Source of the DNA: Sphingomonas sp.
GTDB taxonomy: Bacteria; Pseudomonadota; Alphaproteobacteria; Sphingomonadales; Sphingomonadaceae
NCBI RefSeq assembly: GCF_017304615.1
Contig: NZ_JAFKLZ010000001.1
Location: 620,001-684,000 of the forward strand
Length of the DNA stretch: 64,000 nucleotides
Direction of reading: 5' to 3'
Below the pieces are notes generated by a model. That model had not been told where the DNA came from, ran no database searches, and saw nothing but the letters and a program-made list of their open reading frames with translations. The position numbers and the translations under genes were made by a program. Positions 45,106 through 55,782 of the stretch are shown here, one piece after another (the stretch's first letter is position 1; each line of letters begins with the position of its first letter).

Positions 45106-45681
45106 TCAGAAACGGAAACCGAGGCCGACCACGCCCTGATTGCGGCCGTAATCGCTGTTCGCATAATTGGTGTAGCGATATTCGGCCTTGGCAATCAGGT
45201 GATCGCTGATCCGCGTTTCCACGCCGACCCCTGCGCGCCAGCCGTCCTGATTACCGGCACCTTTCGAGTTGTTCGCCGGGGTGACGCTGTCGGTGTAGGT
45301 CACCGAATCGCGCCCGTTGCTGTAGCCCGCCTTGCCGTAAACCATCGTCGAGCGACCGACGACGTACCCCAGCCGCCCGCCGACATACAGGTCGCGGCCG
45401 GCCTTGTCGCAAAACTTGGTCGTCGCCGTGGGGCTAGTGCAATATTTGGTGCTGGCGCCGGCGACTTCACCTTCGACGCCGAATACCGTTTTGCCCGACT
45501 GGATATCGTAACCGATCTGGCCGCCATAGAGGACGCCAGTACCGGAGGTGCCGAACGCGCTGGCATTGTCGACGCCAGTGATCGCGGTGATCGAGGCGCC
45601 GTCAAAAGGCTTGTCGCTGTTCTGGCCGAATGCCGGGGTGGCAAGCGCGGACAGCAATAGAGATGCGGCGATAAGTCGCAT
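45106..45681 (-). CDS. outer-membrane beta-barrel protein
   Basis: A 191-aa protein with a signal peptide ending LATPAFGQ, then eight predicted beta strands: GVLYGGQIGYDIQSGKTVFG, LYVGGRLGYVVGRSTMVYGK and the final strand GVVGLGFRF ending in phenylalanine. This is the OmpA/porin-like small barrel type common in alphaproteobacteria. Function unknown. Convergent with the VIT transporter across a strong hairpin. Confidence 0.9.
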   Translation of the reverse strand: MRLIAASLLLSALATPAFGQNSDKPFDGASITAITGVDNASAFGTSGTGVLYGGQIGYDIQSGKTVFGVEGEVAGASTKYCTSPTATTKFCDKAGRDLYVGGRLGYVVGRSTMVYGKAGYSNGRDSVTYTDSVTPANNSKGAGNQDGWRAGVGVETRISDHLIAKAEYRYTNYANSDYGRNQGVVGLGFRF

Positions 45682-45966
45682 ATATTCACTCCGTGGTTGT
45701 GGTGGGGACCGCCGGCCAAGGGGATAGCCGGCATTCGGTCGGTGTTACGGGTTGCTCCTTTTGAGCGGTTACACAGCCGCAACGATCGGCGGCCGAGCTG
45801 GGTTTTCCGCGCGATTCTTGGCGGCTTTTGGGCGGATGCGACGAGCGACGGCCATGTTTTCGCCGGAGATGCGGCGCCCCGGACCGTTGCGGCCGTTTGG
45901 GCATAGCCCATGGCTTGCCCCGCTGCGCCAGCGCTTCTATTCGCTCCCCAAACCCAAGGAGTTTTA

Positions 45967-46677
45967 ATGGCCCGCAAGCTCTATCCCGATGCCGCTGCCG
46001 CGCTCGATGGCGTTTTGTTCGATGGCATGACGATTTGCGCGGGCGGGTTCGGCCTGTGTGGCATCCCAGAACGGCTGATCGACGCGATCCTTGAGGCTGG
46101 GACCAAGGGCCTGACGATCGCCAGCAACAATGCGGGGATCGACGGAGAGGGGCTCGGCAAGCTGCTCCGCACGCGCCAGGTGAAGAAGATGATCTCCTCC
46201 TATGTCGGCGAGAACAAGGAGTTCGAGCGGCAATATCTGGCGGGTGAGCTGGAGGTAGAGTTCTGCCCGCAGGGAACACTGGCCGAGCGGTGCCGCGCGG
46301 GCGGGGCGGGCATCCCCGGTTTTTATACCAAGACTGGCGTCGGCACGCAGGTCGCGGATGGCAAGGAAGTCAAGAATTTCGACGGCGAGGACTATATCCT
46401 CGAACGCGGCATCCGCGCCGATTTGTCGATCATCAAGGGATGGAAGGCCGACGAGAGCGGCAACCTGATCTTCCGCAAGACGGCGCGCAACTTCAACCAG
46501 CCGATGGCCGGTGCGGGCAAGGTCTGCGTCGCGGAGGTCGAGGAAGTGGTGCCGGTCGGCGCGCTCGATCCAGACCAGATCCACTTGCCCGGCATCTACG
46601 TCAACCGGCTGATAGTCGGCAGCCCGTACGACAAGAAGATCGAGTTCCGCACCGTGCGGGAGCGTGCCGCGGCGTGA
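45967..46677 (+). CDS. 3-oxoacid CoA-transferase subunit A
   Basis: Alpha subunit of a succinyl-CoA:3-ketoacid CoA-transferase, 236 aa, with an AAGGAG site. [20 protein letters not shown]-type [19 protein letters not shown] is the CoA-binding motif, [17 protein letters not shown] and [18 protein letters not shown] complete the family pattern. It activates acetoacetate for use as carbon. Its partner is the gene at 48079; two other genes lie between. Confidence 0.95.
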   Translation: MARKLYPDAAAALDGVLFDGMTICAGGFGLCGIPERLIDAILEAGTKGLTIASNNAGIDGEGLGKLLRTRQVKKMISSYVGENKEFERQYLAGELEVEFCPQGTLAERCRAGGAGIPGFYTKTGVGTQVADGKEVKNFDGEDYILERGIRADLSIIKGWKADESGNLIFRKTARNFNQPMAGAGKVCVAEVEEVVPVGALDPDQIHLPGIYVNRLIVGSPYDKKIEFRTVRERAAA

Positions 46678-47762
46678 AGCTGCCCATCGCCCTGTTGTGT
46701 CTGGCGGGCGCGGCGGTGCCGCTGTCGGGCTGCGTCGCGGTAGCGGCTTTCCCCGCGGCCGGCGCGGCGGTGATCTCGACCACGCAGAAGAACCAGCGGA
46801 AGGCGAAAGAGAAGAAGCGCAAACCGGCGTCGCCGGCCTCGGGCGCGGTCGTACTGACCGGCCTGAAGGAACTTCCGCCGCCTGACGGCACGACCGTTGC
46901 GCCGCCATCGACTCCCCCGGTCGCAGGCAAGGTGCCGCCGGGGATGCAGTATCTTTATGGCTCGGGCGAAGCGGCGGCGCTGAGTTATCAGGCGTATCTC
47001 GGCGTGATTGATACGATCATCGCCAAGTCAAGCGACCGTGCGGTCGGCCAGACGGTATTCTCCGTCGTCCTCAAGCCCGGTGCGACGCTGGAGGCGCCCG
47101 CGTTCGAGAGTTGCGACAAGAAGCCGCTCGCGGTCGTGCTCGACATCGACGAGACCGCGTTGCTCAACCTCGGCTATGAGGCGGACGACAGCCAACGCGG
47201 CGGCCCCTACGACCAGTTGCGCTGGGAACGCTGGGAAAAGACCGGCGCGAACGCGGTCGTCGCGACGCCGGGCATGATCGAACTGGCACGCGTCGCGAAA
47301 GCGTCGGGCGTAACCCTGGTGTTCAATTCGAATCGAATGGCGGCGAACGCGAAAGAGACCGAGGCGGCGCTGACCGGCGCGGGGCTGGGGCCGGTCGAGC
47401 ATTTGCGCAACCTCTGGCTGCAGGGCGACGCTGGCACTGGCGGCGCGAAGGACGCGCGACGCTCGGCGATCGCGGCGAAATATTGCGTCATTGCGATGGC
47501 GGGCGATCAGCTCGGAGATTTCAGCGATCTGTTCAATACGCCCAACCTCGACCCCGTCACGCGGCGAGCGCTCGCGCAAGGCCGCGCGGTCAAGATGTTA
47601 TGGGGGCATGGCTGGTTCGTCTTGCCCAACCCGGTCTATGGAACGGGACTGAAGGGCGATCTCGACACGGTGTTCCCGCGCGACAAGCGCTGGGTCGATC
47701 CCGGACCGGTGTCGGCCGCGCCGGTTACGCCGCCTGTTTCCGGGCCGGTGGAAGTGAAATGA
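46674..47762 (+). CDS. class B/e(P4)-type acid phosphatase lipoprotein
   Basis: A 362-aa lipoprotein: GTG start at 46674 overlaps the CoA-transferase stop (GTGA), then lipobox PLSGC. After a Lys/Pro-rich linker the HAD domain has the catalytic [12 protein letters not shown] motif, the e(P4) hallmark, then TLVFNSNRM and [15 protein letters not shown]. Homologues are outer-membrane-anchored 5'-nucleotidase-type phosphatases that release nucleosides. Its placement between CoA-transferase genes is unexpected. Confidence 0.9.
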   Translation: MKLPIALLCLAGAAVPLSGCVAVAAFPAAGAAVISTTQKNQRKAKEKKRKPASPASGAVVLTGLKELPPPDGTTVAPPSTPPVAGKVPPGMQYLYGSGEAAALSYQAYLGVIDTIIAKSSDRAVGQTVFSVVLKPGATLEAPAFESCDKKPLAVVLDIDETALLNLGYEADDSQRGGPYDQLRWERWEKTGANAVVATPGMIELARVAKASGVTLVFNSNRMAANAKETEAALTGAGLGPVEHLRNLWLQGDAGTGGAKDARRSAIAAKYCVIAMAGDQLGDFSDLFNTPNLDPVTRRALAQGRAVKMLWGHGWFVLPNPVYGTGLKGDLDTVFPRDKRWVDPGPVSAAPVTPPVSGPVEVK

Positions 47763-48079
47763 CCGACAAGCCGATCCCGATCGACCTCGTGCCCTTCGCC
47801 GACATGCTCGGCGGCGGCCGCGAATTCCTGCGCGCTTGGGCGAAACCCGACGGCCCGACCAGTTATTTCGTCAATCCTAAGGCGCTGGGTCCGGACCCAG
47901 CCTTGTTCGGCATCGCGCTGGTCGACGCCGCGCGCCACGCCGCCGCTGCCTGGGGTAAGGCGCTGGGTCACTCGCAGGACGAAATGCTCAACCGCATCTG
48001 GGAGGGGCTCGACGCCGAGCGCAACGCCCCGACCAACGATTTGCCGCTTCCCGTAGCGGTTGCCAGAAAGGACGACTGA
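47759..48079 (+). CDS. DUF5076 protein
   Basis: A 106-aa soluble protein: [20 protein letters not shown] then [20 protein letters not shown] and [19 protein letters not shown]. This resembles DUF5076, known mainly from alphaproteobacteria. No function known. Its ATG overlaps the phosphatase stop by 4 bases, and its stop overlaps the next ATG by 1 base, so all four genes are translationally coupled. Confidence 0.82.
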   Translation: MTDKPIPIDLVPFADMLGGGREFLRAWAKPDGPTSYFVNPKALGPDPALFGIALVDAARHAAAAWGKALGHSQDEMLNRIWEGLDAERNAPTNDLPLPVAVARKDD

Positions 48080-48726
48080 TGCCCTGGACTCGCGACGAGA
48101 TGGCCGCGCGCGCCGCTAAGGAATTGCGTGACGGTTATTATGTGAACCTGGGCATCGGCATTCCAACCCTGGTCGCCAACCATATTCCCCAGGGCGTCGA
48201 AGTGACGCTCCAGTCCGAAAACGGGATGCTCGGCATCGGGCCGTTCCCGTATGAGGACCAGGTCGATCCCGATCTGATCAACGCGGGCAAGCAGACGATC
48301 AGCGAGCTGCAGCAATCAGTCTATTTCGGGTCGGAGCAGAGCTTCGCAATGATCCGCGGGGGACATATCGACCTGACCGTGCTCGGCGCCATGGAAGTCG
48401 CCGAGAATGGCGACATCGCCAACTGGATGATTCCGGGAAAGATGATCAAGGGCATGGGCGGCGCGATGGACCTGGTCGCCGGCGTCAAGAAGATCATCGT
48501 CGTGATGGAGCACACCAGCAAGAACGGCGACCCCAAGTTCATCCCGTCATGCACCTTGCCGCTGACCGGCAAGAACGTAGTCGACATGATCATCACCGAT
48601 CTCGCGGTGTTCCAGCGGCCGGATCACAATTCGCCGTTCCGCCTGATCGAGACCGCGCCCGGCGTCACCGCCGAAGAGGTCGCGGCCAAGACGACGGCCA
48701 ACTACGAGGTCGCTGTCGCGGCCTGA
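48079..48726 (+). CDS. 3-oxoacid CoA-transferase subunit B
   Basis: Beta subunit, 215 aa. The active-site glutamate lies in [14 protein letters not shown], preceded by [39 protein letters not shown] and [10 protein letters not shown] follow. Together with the A subunit at 45967 it forms the enzyme that moves CoA between succinyl-CoA and acetoacetate. It converges on purC with 15 bases between. Confidence 0.95.
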   Translation: MPWTRDEMAARAAKELRDGYYVNLGIGIPTLVANHIPQGVEVTLQSENGMLGIGPFPYEDQVDPDLINAGKQTISELQQSVYFGSEQSFAMIRGGHIDLTVLGAMEVAENGDIANWMIPGKMIKGMGGAMDLVAGVKKIIVVMEHTSKNGDPKFIPSCTLPLTGKNVVDMIITDLAVFQRPDHNSPFRLIETAPGVTAEEVAAKTTANYEVAVAA

Positions 48727-48741
48727 ACGCGATGGCCGCGG

Positions 48742-49521
48742 CTACTTGCCGCGGTCCCGCCGGGCCTGATCGAGGTCGAGCACGGCGGTGTCGCCGCCTT
48801 CGGGCAACAGGCCCAACCGGCGCGCGACTTCCTGATACGCCTCGACCTCGCCGCCGAGGTCACGGCGGAAGCGGTCCTTGTCGAGCTTCTCGTTGGTCTC
48901 GATGTCCCACAGGCGGCAGCAATCGGGGCTAATCTCGTCGGCCAGGATGATCCGGCCGTAGTCATTGTCCCAGATCCGTCCGAATTCGAGCTTGAAGTCG
49001 ACCAGTCGGATGCCGATCCCGGCGAACAGGCCGCACAGGAAATCGTTGATGCGGATCGCTAGGTCGGCGATGTCGTGCATCTCCTCCTGGCTCGCCCAGC
49101 CGAACGCCGCGATATGCTCGTCGGTGATCATCGGGTCGCCGAGCTCGTCCGATTTGTAGGCATATTCGATGATCGTGCGTGGCAGTTGCGTGCCTTCCTC
49201 GATCCCCAATCGCTTCGACAGCGATCCCGCGGCGACGTTTCGCACCATGACCTCGATCGGCACGATCTCCACCTGCCGGATCAACTGCTCGCGCATGTTG
49301 AGACGGCGAATGAAATGCGTCGGGATGCCGATCATGCCGAGCAAGTTGAAGATGTGCTCCGAAATCCGGTTGTTGAGCACGCCCTTGCCGTTGATCGTGC
49401 CCTTTTTCTGGGCGTTGAACGCGGTGGCATCGTCCTTGAAATACTGGATGAGCGTGCCGGGCTCGGGCCCCTCATAGAGGATCTTGGCCTTGCCCTCGTA
49501 GATCTGGCGGCGGCGTGCCAT
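48742..49521 (-). CDS. purC: SAICAR synthetase
   Basis: Purine enzyme of 259 aa joining CAIR and aspartate. [20 protein letters not shown] is the start; [40 protein letters not shown] and the ATP motif VDFKLEFGR (with ILADEISPD) follow. Normal length. Converges with the CoA-transferase B gene. purL is elsewhere in this window (30790). Confidence 0.97.
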   Translation of the reverse strand: MARRRQIYEGKAKILYEGPEPGTLIQYFKDDATAFNAQKKGTINGKGVLNNRISEHIFNLLGMIGIPTHFIRRLNMREQLIRQVEIVPIEVMVRNVAAGSLSKRLGIEEGTQLPRTIIEYAYKSDELGDPMITDEHIAAFGWASQEEMHDIADLAIRINDFLCGLFAGIGIRLVDFKLEFGRIWDNDYGRIILADEISPDCCRLWDIETNEKLDKDRFRRDLGGEVEAYQEVARRLGLLPEGGDTAVLDLDQARRDRGK

Positions 49522-49547
49522 GGTCGGCGCTTACCCTTCGAATAGAG

Positions 49548-49579
49548 CGCCCCGGCAACGCAGGTTGCGCGCCGGGGCG
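49548..49579 (-). terminator. hairpin after the esterase gene
   Basis: CGCCCCGGC (49548-49556) pairs with GCCGGGGCG (49571-49579), with a smaller GCAAC/GTTGC inner stem. It follows the minus-strand esterase stop. No T-tract. Confidence 0.45.
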
Positions 49580-49633
49580 AAGAAGCTGTCGCCGTTACAG
49601 GAAAGCGCCTCCGCGCGCAATCACGTGGGCAGT

Positions 49634-50467
49634 TCAGTCGCGGAAAGCGGCGGCGACAAGATGCTTCGTTTGAGCCCAGGCGGCGCTGCCGGGGGCAATC
49701 AGTTCGACATGGCCGGTGTTCGCGACGGTGTGGAGCGTTGCTTCGCCATTCGCCTGGGCAACGTAGTCGGTCGCTAGCCGATAGGGGATGATGGCGTCCT
49801 CGCGGCCGTTGACGAGATCCTGCGGCACGCCAAGCGGGAACAGGAGCGGGACGGACGTGTCGGCATAGGGATCGGCACGCTCGCTGCCGACCAGTTGGCC
49901 GACGACATCGACGCCGCAGCCATTGTCGGGGCTGGCCGCGGCCGCTTCGAGATCGGGCAGGCCGCCTAGGCAGATAGCGCGCGCGATCGGCAATGGGTCG
50001 GGTGTGCATAGGGGGCTGTCGACGGGCAGCTTGCGTCGTGCCGCCAGCCACAAGGCGAGGTGTCCGCCAGCGCTGTGGCCGACCGCGACGATGCAGCTGA
50101 GGTCCAGATCGAAGGTAGCGGCGTTGTCGCGCAGAAGGTCAGTCGCTGCGGCGGCGTCGAGAAATGTGCCCGGATAGCCGCCCCCGGGCCGATCGACCCC
50201 GCGATAGTCGATATTCCATACCGCATAACCCGCATCGCGTAGGTCGCTGGCCGCCCAATCCATCAGGCTGCAGTCGGCGATACTTGTCGTCCAGCAGCCG
50301 CCATGGACCATCAGCACGACCCGGTATGGCCCCCGACCTCCGGGAAGCCAGACATCGACCTTCTGATACGAGTCCGGGCCATAGGCGATCTTCGCCTGGG
50401 GAGACGGACGAGGGCGACTGGTCAGCTCTGCCCAGGTCAGCGGAGCGAATGTATCGTTCGACGGCAT
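49634..50467 (-). CDS. alpha/beta hydrolase, esterase type
   Basis: A 277-aa hydrolase. The oxyanion motif is VVLMVHGGCWTTS, the nucleophile elbow is VAVGHSAGGHLALW, with catalytic Asp and His later (NGREDAIIPY, TGHVELIAPG). Pattern resembles kynurenine formamidase-like and BD-FAE-type esterases. The ATG at 50467 is chosen over longer frames. No signal peptide. Substrate unknown. Confidence 0.87.
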   Translation of the reverse strand: MPSNDTFAPLTWAELTSRPRPSPQAKIAYGPDSYQKVDVWLPGGRGPYRVVLMVHGGCWTTSIADCSLMDWAASDLRDAGYAVWNIDYRGVDRPGGGYPGTFLDAAAATDLLRDNAATFDLDLSCIVAVGHSAGGHLALWLAARRKLPVDSPLCTPDPLPIARAICLGGLPDLEAAAASPDNGCGVDVVGQLVGSERADPYADTSVPLLFPLGVPQDLVNGREDAIIPYRLATDYVAQANGEATLHTVANTGHVELIAPGSAAWAQTKHLVAAAFRD

Positions 50468-50526
50468 TGCCGCTTGATAACGATGGGACGAGCCGACCGC
50501 GAGGGGGCAGCGGTCGGCCCGCGAGA

Positions 50527-50712
50527 TCAGCGGGAGCTGCCGATCTTCACCTGCCGCCAGCGGCGCTGCCAAGGTGCGTCGAATTGCTGGCGGGTGAGGG
50601 CCTCGAACGTGTCGCCGAACAGGCGGACGATCCGCTTGGTCAGCTTATCGATATTGCCGTTCAGGAGGTGGTGGCTGGCGGCCCATTCGCCGCTCAGGAA
50701 ATCGTCACGCAT
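50527..50712 (-). CDS. small conserved-looking protein next to a GcvA regulator
   Basis: A 61-aa protein, MRDDFLSGEWAASHHLLNGN then ALTRQQFDAPWQRRWRQVKI. ATG 50712 has AAGGA 7 bases upstream, which supports translation. No domain recognised. It is divergent from the LysR gene, with 117 bases between, so it may be the regulator's target. Charged and soluble. Confidence 0.55.
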   Translation of the reverse strand: MRDDFLSGEWAASHHLLNGNIDKLTKRIVRLFGDTFEALTRQQFDAPWQRRWRQVKIGSSR

Positions 50713-50829
50713 GGTCAATTCCTTTTTCGGTCAGAGAGGGTGTCGCTAGCCATGTCGATATGCGCGATGCTGCTGCGCGCTGCCAACAAATCGTTGGACA
50801 ATAATAACAAGCTGGACTTATCAAACCCC

Positions 50830-51726
50830 ATGCGCCGTTTGCCGCCTCTTGCCGCCATCCGCGTGTTCGAAGCTACCGCGCGCCATGAGAATTTCACCAG
50901 CGCCGCCGCCGAACTCGGTATGACCCAGGCGGCGGTCAGCTATCAGATCAAGTTATTGGAAGAGCGGCTCGGCGTGCCCTTGTTCCGCCGTGAAAAGCGC
51001 CGAGTCGTGCTGACCGAGGCTGGCCGCCGCGCGGCGCCGCAGATCACGCGCGCGTTCGACGCGATCGATCAGGCGTTCGGCGCGGTCCGCGCGGATGACG
51101 AGGGCGTGCTGACCGTGTCTACGTCGAACACCTTCGCCAATACGTGGCTGGCATGGCGGCTCGGCAGCTTTCAGATGCACCATTCGGAAATGGCCGTGCG
51201 CCTGTTGACCAGCGACGCCCTGACCGATTTTGCCGGCGACGACGTGGATGTGGCGATCCGCGCCGGGCTCGGCGGATGGGAGGGATTGCATCAGGATCTG
51301 CTGCTGCCGATCGACTTCACGCCGATGTGCTCCGCCGGGTTCCTGCGTCGGCACGGCCCACTGGCGCCTGCGGACTTGCTTCGCGTGCCGCAGATCAGCC
51401 CGCACGATCCGTGGTGGCCCTTCTGGCTGCGCGAGGCAGGAGTGGATGTTCCCGCGGGGCCGCCGCGCGGCGGCGTACGTCTGGACAGCCAGGCGCATGA
51501 GGGGCACGCGGCGATGGCGGGGCAGGGCGTGGCGATGCTGACGCCTTTCTTCTGGCGCAACGATCTGGCCGAAGGGCGACTGGTGCGGCCGTTCGATCAA
51601 GTGTCAACGCGGGGCTATGCCTATTGGCTGGTCTATCCCGAGGGACGGCGCGGCGTGACGAAGATCAAGCGATTCCGCGAATGGCTTCTCGCCGAAATCG
51701 CGCGCGATCTGCCGAGCCCGGTCTAG
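50830..51726 (+). CDS. GcvA-type LysR-family regulator
   Basis: A 298-aa regulator. N-terminal winged helix RLPPLAAIRVFEATARHENF to MTQAAVSYQIKLLEERLGVP (LPPLxAxRxFEA is the GcvA subgroup start). The effector domain carries FAGDDVDVAIRAGLGGW. I chose ATG 50830, giving the standard LysR start; no clear ribosome site, and ATG 50754 is an alternative. Targets unknown; likely the small divergent gene and its own promoter. Confidence 0.88.
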   Translation: MRRLPPLAAIRVFEATARHENFTSAAAELGMTQAAVSYQIKLLEERLGVPLFRREKRRVVLTEAGRRAAPQITRAFDAIDQAFGAVRADDEGVLTVSTSNTFANTWLAWRLGSFQMHHSEMAVRLLTSDALTDFAGDDVDVAIRAGLGGWEGLHQDLLLPIDFTPMCSAGFLRRHGPLAPADLLRVPQISPHDPWWPFWLREAGVDVPAGPPRGGVRLDSQAHEGHAAMAGQGVAMLTPFFWRNDLAEGRLVRPFDQVSTRGYAYWLVYPEGRRGVTKIKRFREWLLAEIARDLPSPV

Positions 51727-51758
51727 CCTGTTCGGACAAACCACATTAACCGCGCTCG

Positions 51759-54008
51759 ATGGCTTCCGAAATTACCGATCTTCCTGACAATCCGCCGATC
51801 GGCGTGTTCGACGCGCCCTTCGACCGCGCGCTCGAACAACGCTACCTCGTCTATGCGCTGTCGACAATCACGGCGCGGTCGCTGCCGGATGTCCGCGACG
51901 GATTGAAGCCGGTCCACCGCCGCCTGCTATGGGCGATGCGCTTGCTGCGGATGAACCCGAACGACGCCTACAAGAAGTCGGCGCGCGTGGTCGGCGACGT
52001 CATCGGCAAGTATCACCCGCATGGCGACCAGTCGGTCTATGACGCGATGGTCCGTCTCGCGCAGGATTTCGCGCTACGCTATCCGCTCGTCGACGGTCAG
52101 GGCAATTTCGGCAATATCGATGGCGATAACGCCGCGGCCTATCGCTACACCGAAGCGCGTCTGACCCAGGTCGCGATTGACCTGATGGACGGGCTCGACG
52201 AGGACGCGGTCGGGTTCCGCCCCACCTACAATAACGAGGATCACGAGCCGGAGTTGATGCCCGGTTTGTTCCCGAACCTGCTCGCCAATGGCGCTGCGGG
52301 AATCGCGGTCGGCATGGCGACGAGCATCCCGCCGCACAACGCCGCCGAACTGATCGAAGCGGCGATCGCGCTGATCGACAACAACCACGCTAATGTGCTC
52401 GATTACGTCAAGGGGCCGGACTTTCCGACCGGCGGCGTGGTGGTCGACAGCCCGGCCGCCATCGCCGAGGCTTACGCGACCGGTCGCGGCAGTTTCCGCA
52501 CCCGCGCCCGGATCGAACGCGTCAACGAAAAGGGCGGCGGCTGGCATCTGGTCGTCACCGAAATCCCGTACGGCGTGTCGAAGGGCAAGCTGATCGAGGG
52601 CATCGCCGACCTGATCAACGAGAAGAAGCTGCCGATCCTGGCCGATGTCCGCGACGAAAGCGCGGAGGATGTCCGTATCGTACTCGAACCGCGCAGTCGG
52701 ACGGTCGATTCGGATACGCTGACGGAAAGCCTCTACCGCCTGTCCGACCTCGAAACACGCGTACCGCTGAACCTCAACGTGCTCGATGCGACACGGACGC
52801 CGCGAGTGATGAGCCTGAAGGAGGCGCTGAGCCAGTGGGTTGAACACCATTTTATCGTACTGCGCCGCCGCTCGCAGCACCGGCTCGACAAGATTGCTGA
52901 CCGGCTCGAACTGCTGGGCGGCTATCTGATCGCGTTCCTTAACCTAGACCGCGTGATCGAGATCATCCGTACCGAGGACGAGCCCAAGCCGGTGATGATG
53001 GCCGAGTTCGGGCTGACCGACCGCCAGGCCGAAGCGATCCTCAACATGCGGCTGCGCAGCTTGCGGCGGCTTGAGGAAATGGAAATCCGCAACGAGCGCG
53101 ACGCGCTGGAGAAGGAACAGGGCGACCTCGAACTGTTGCTGTCGAGCGATGCGCGGCAGCGCACGCGGCTGAAGCGCGACCTGGGCAAAATCCGGAATCG
53201 CTACGGCCCGGAAACCGCGCTCGGCAAGCGCCGCACGACGATTGAGGAAGCGGCCCCCGCGCGCGAAATCCCGCTTGAGGCGATGATCGAGCGCGAGCCG
53301 ATCACCGTCATCCTGTCGCAGCGCGGCTGGATCCGCGCGATGAAGGGCCATGTCGAACTCGCTAGCGCAGACGCGATGAAGTTCAAGGAAGGCGACGGCG
53401 CGTTCCTGGCGTTCCATGCGCAGACCACCGACAAGCTGTTGCTCGCGGCTGAGAACGGGCGGTTCTACACGCTGGCGGCGGACAGATTGCCGGGCGGACG
53501 CGGATTCGGCGAGCCGGTGCGGCTGATGATCGACCTCGACGGGGCGGTTGGGATCGTCGCGTTGCTGCCGGCGACGCATAGCGAGCGGCTGCTGGTCGCG
53601 GCGAGCGACGGGCGCGGCTTCGTGCTCAAGGCGGCGGACGCGGTGGCGGAAACGCGCAAGGGCAAAAGCGTGGTCAATCCGCGGCCGGGCGCGAAGCTCA
53701 AGCTGGTCAAGCCTATCGGCTCCGAGGATGATTACGTCGCGGCGATCGGCGACAACCGCAAGATGCTGGTCTTCCCGCTCGGTGAAGTGGCCGAGCTCGC
53801 CAAGGGGCAGGGGGTGCAGCTTCAGCGCTATCGCGACGGCGGGCTTTCCGATGCGGTGACGTTCAAGTTCGCGGACGGGCTTTCCTGGGCGATGGGCGGC
53901 GAAAGCGGGCGCATGCGGACGGAAACCGACTTGCAGCGGTGGCGGACCGCGCGTGGCGCCGCCGGGCAGATGCCACCCACCGGTTTCCCGCGGGACAACA
54001 AGTTTTAA
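51759..54008 (+). CDS. parC: DNA topoisomerase IV subunit A
   Basis: A 749-aa type IIA topoisomerase subunit. The catalytic tyrosine lies in [15 protein letters not shown], preceded by [21 protein letters not shown]-like [15 protein letters not shown] and [20 protein letters not shown]. The C-terminal beta-pinwheel domain has fewer GyrA-box features (no clear QRRGGKG), which supports ParC over GyrA. Length is usual for alphaproteobacterial ParC. Confidence 0.95.
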   Translation: MASEITDLPDNPPIGVFDAPFDRALEQRYLVYALSTITARSLPDVRDGLKPVHRRLLWAMRLLRMNPNDAYKKSARVVGDVIGKYHPHGDQSVYDAMVRLAQDFALRYPLVDGQGNFGNIDGDNAAAYRYTEARLTQVAIDLMDGLDEDAVGFRPTYNNEDHEPELMPGLFPNLLANGAAGIAVGMATSIPPHNAAELIEAAIALIDNNHANVLDYVKGPDFPTGGVVVDSPAAIAEAYATGRGSFRTRARIERVNEKGGGWHLVVTEIPYGVSKGKLIEGIADLINEKKLPILADVRDESAEDVRIVLEPRSRTVDSDTLTESLYRLSDLETRVPLNLNVLDATRTPRVMSLKEALSQWVEHHFIVLRRRSQHRLDKIADRLELLGGYLIAFLNLDRVIEIIRTEDEPKPVMMAEFGLTDRQAEAILNMRLRSLRRLEEMEIRNERDALEKEQGDLELLLSSDARQRTRLKRDLGKIRNRYGPETALGKRRTTIEEAAPAREIPLEAMIEREPITVILSQRGWIRAMKGHVELASADAMKFKEGDGAFLAFHAQTTDKLLLAAENGRFYTLAADRLPGGRGFGEPVRLMIDLDGAVGIVALLPATHSERLLVAASDGRGFVLKAADAVAETRKGKSVVNPRPGAKLKLVKPIGSEDDYVAAIGDNRKMLVFPLGEVAELAKGQGVQLQRYRDGGLSDAVTFKFADGLSWAMGGESGRMRTETDLQRWRTARGAAGQMPPTGFPRDNKF

Positions 54009-54069
54009 GTCGCTGATTTCCCAAACAAGCTTCAGGCCGCTTTAACTAATCTGCGCTAGCGCGGCGGGA

Positions 54070-55782
54070 ATGGTGCTCGGATTTTCCCGTTTGAAAACCA
54101 ACCCCCGCATTTCCGCCGAGCCCGCGGAGGGTGCGCTGCACCCCGGCGACATCCCTGGTATCGCCACGTCGATCGAACTGATACCGGTGGCGCTGGCGCT
54201 GATCGGACCCGGCACCAAGGGGGTCGTGATCGCCGCCGCCAATAGTGCTTTTCGGCGGGCGGGGCTGGGCAGCGGCGAGGGCCAATCGCCACTGATCCAA
54301 CACCTTGGCGACCGGCTGTCGCAATTCCTCGCCAGCGACAACGACCGCGAGGAATTTTCCTGGGAGTTCGGCAGTGCGGTCGATTGTCGGCACTTTCGAG
54401 TCGTACTCGCGCGCCGCTCCGCCAAATCGACCCATTGTTTCATCACCTTGACTGATCACACCGGCGAACTGCGCACGGAACGCAATTTACGCCGCGAAAT
54501 GATGACCGATAGTCTGACCGGGCTGCCCAACCGCGCCTCGTTCAGCGAACGGTTGGAAGAACGGATCTCGGCGGGCGGCGGTGCGACGCGCTATGCCGTG
54601 CTGGTCATCGATCTCGACCGGTTCAGCCGGGTCAATGCGTGTATGGGCTCGATGGCCGGCGACGAACTGCTGATTACCGTAGCGCGTCGCGTGAAGGGCG
54701 CGTTGCGTGCGGTCGACGTGCTGGCGCGGACCGGCGGGGACGAGTTCGGTATACTCCTGACACTGGAACAGGGGGCCGGGGAAGCCGACCAAGTTGCGCA
54801 GCGGATCGAGACGGCGCTGGCGTCTCCCTTTCGGATGTCCGACTTCGAGATCCGCGTCGCGTGTTCGATCGGTATCGCGTTCGGCAGCGATGAGATCGAC
54901 GATCCGGAAGACTTGATCCGCCACGCACAGTTCGCGGTCAAGCGTTCCAAGGCGTCGGGCCATGCCGAGCGCTATCAGACGCTGGCGTTCGACGCCGAAC
55001 GCGCGGCGTTCGGGATCGAGACCGAATTGCGCCGCGCGATCGAACAGGGCGGGCTGCGGCTGACCTATCAGCCGATCTGCGATCTCGCATCGGGCCGGAT
55101 CGTCGCGTTCGAATCGCTCGCGCGCTGGACCGGCGAGAACGGTCAGGAATATTCGCCGAACGACTTCATCCCGGTCGCGGAGGAATCGGGCCTGATCGTG
55201 CCGCTCGGCCGTTGGGCGCTGAACGAAGCGGCGAGGACGTTGCGCGAATGGGATATTCGCGCGGGCGGCGGCTGCGGGGTCAAGTTCGCGGTCAATTTGT
55301 CGGCAATCCAGCTTCATCGGGACGACGTCGCTCCCGCCGTCGAAAGCGCACTGATGGCACACCGGCTTGCGGGCAGCCGGTTTACGCTCGAACTCACCGA
55401 AAGCGCGCTGATCATGGATCCGCAACGCGTCGCCGATACGATGCACGCATTGAAGCAGCTGGGCACCACGCTGGCGATGGACGATTTCGGGACGGGCTAT
55501 TCGAACCTCGCCTATCTGCAGAAGCTGCCGATCGACGTGCTCAAGATCGACCGTAGTTTCGTGACCGGCATGCTGGCCGACCGCGACAAGATCGCGATCG
55601 TCCGCGCGATTCTTAGTCTCGCCCAGGCGCTGGGACTGGATACGACCGCGGAAGGGATCGAGACCAACGAACTTGCCCAGACGCTGACGGCGCTCGGCTG
55701 CACCTTTGGTCAAGGCTATGCTTATGCCAGGCCACTCGAGGCCGATGCCGCCTACGATTTCCTGATGGCGTCCAACACCTGA
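54070..55782 (+). CDS. GGDEF-EAL cyclic-di-GMP protein
   Basis: A 570-aa protein. A PAS-like sensor part (about 20-135, ending DHTGELRTERNLRR) leads into a GGDEF domain with intact TGGDEFG and a preceding RxxD (R-A-V-D) inhibitory site, then an EAL domain with the variant FESLARW (the key Glu is kept) and DDFGTGYSNL, KIDRSF. Both activities are therefore possible. The C terminus overlaps the 3' end of the minus-strand cca gene by 31 bases. No membrane helix. Confidence 0.9.
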   Translation: MVLGFSRLKTNPRISAEPAEGALHPGDIPGIATSIELIPVALALIGPGTKGVVIAAANSAFRRAGLGSGEGQSPLIQHLGDRLSQFLASDNDREEFSWEFGSAVDCRHFRVVLARRSAKSTHCFITLTDHTGELRTERNLRREMMTDSLTGLPNRASFSERLEERISAGGGATRYAVLVIDLDRFSRVNACMGSMAGDELLITVARRVKGALRAVDVLARTGGDEFGILLTLEQGAGEADQVAQRIETALASPFRMSDFEIRVACSIGIAFGSDEIDDPEDLIRHAQFAVKRSKASGHAERYQTLAFDAERAAFGIETELRRAIEQGGLRLTYQPICDLASGRIVAFESLARWTGENGQEYSPNDFIPVAEESGLIVPLGRWALNEAARTLREWDIRAGGGCGVKFAVNLSAIQLHRDDVAPAVESALMAHRLAGSRFTLELTESALIMDPQRVADTMHALKQLGTTLAMDDFGTGYSNLAYLQKLPIDVLKIDRSFVTGMLADRDKIAIVRAILSLAQALGLDTTAEGIETNELAQTLTALGCTFGQGYAYARPLEADAAYDFLMASNT

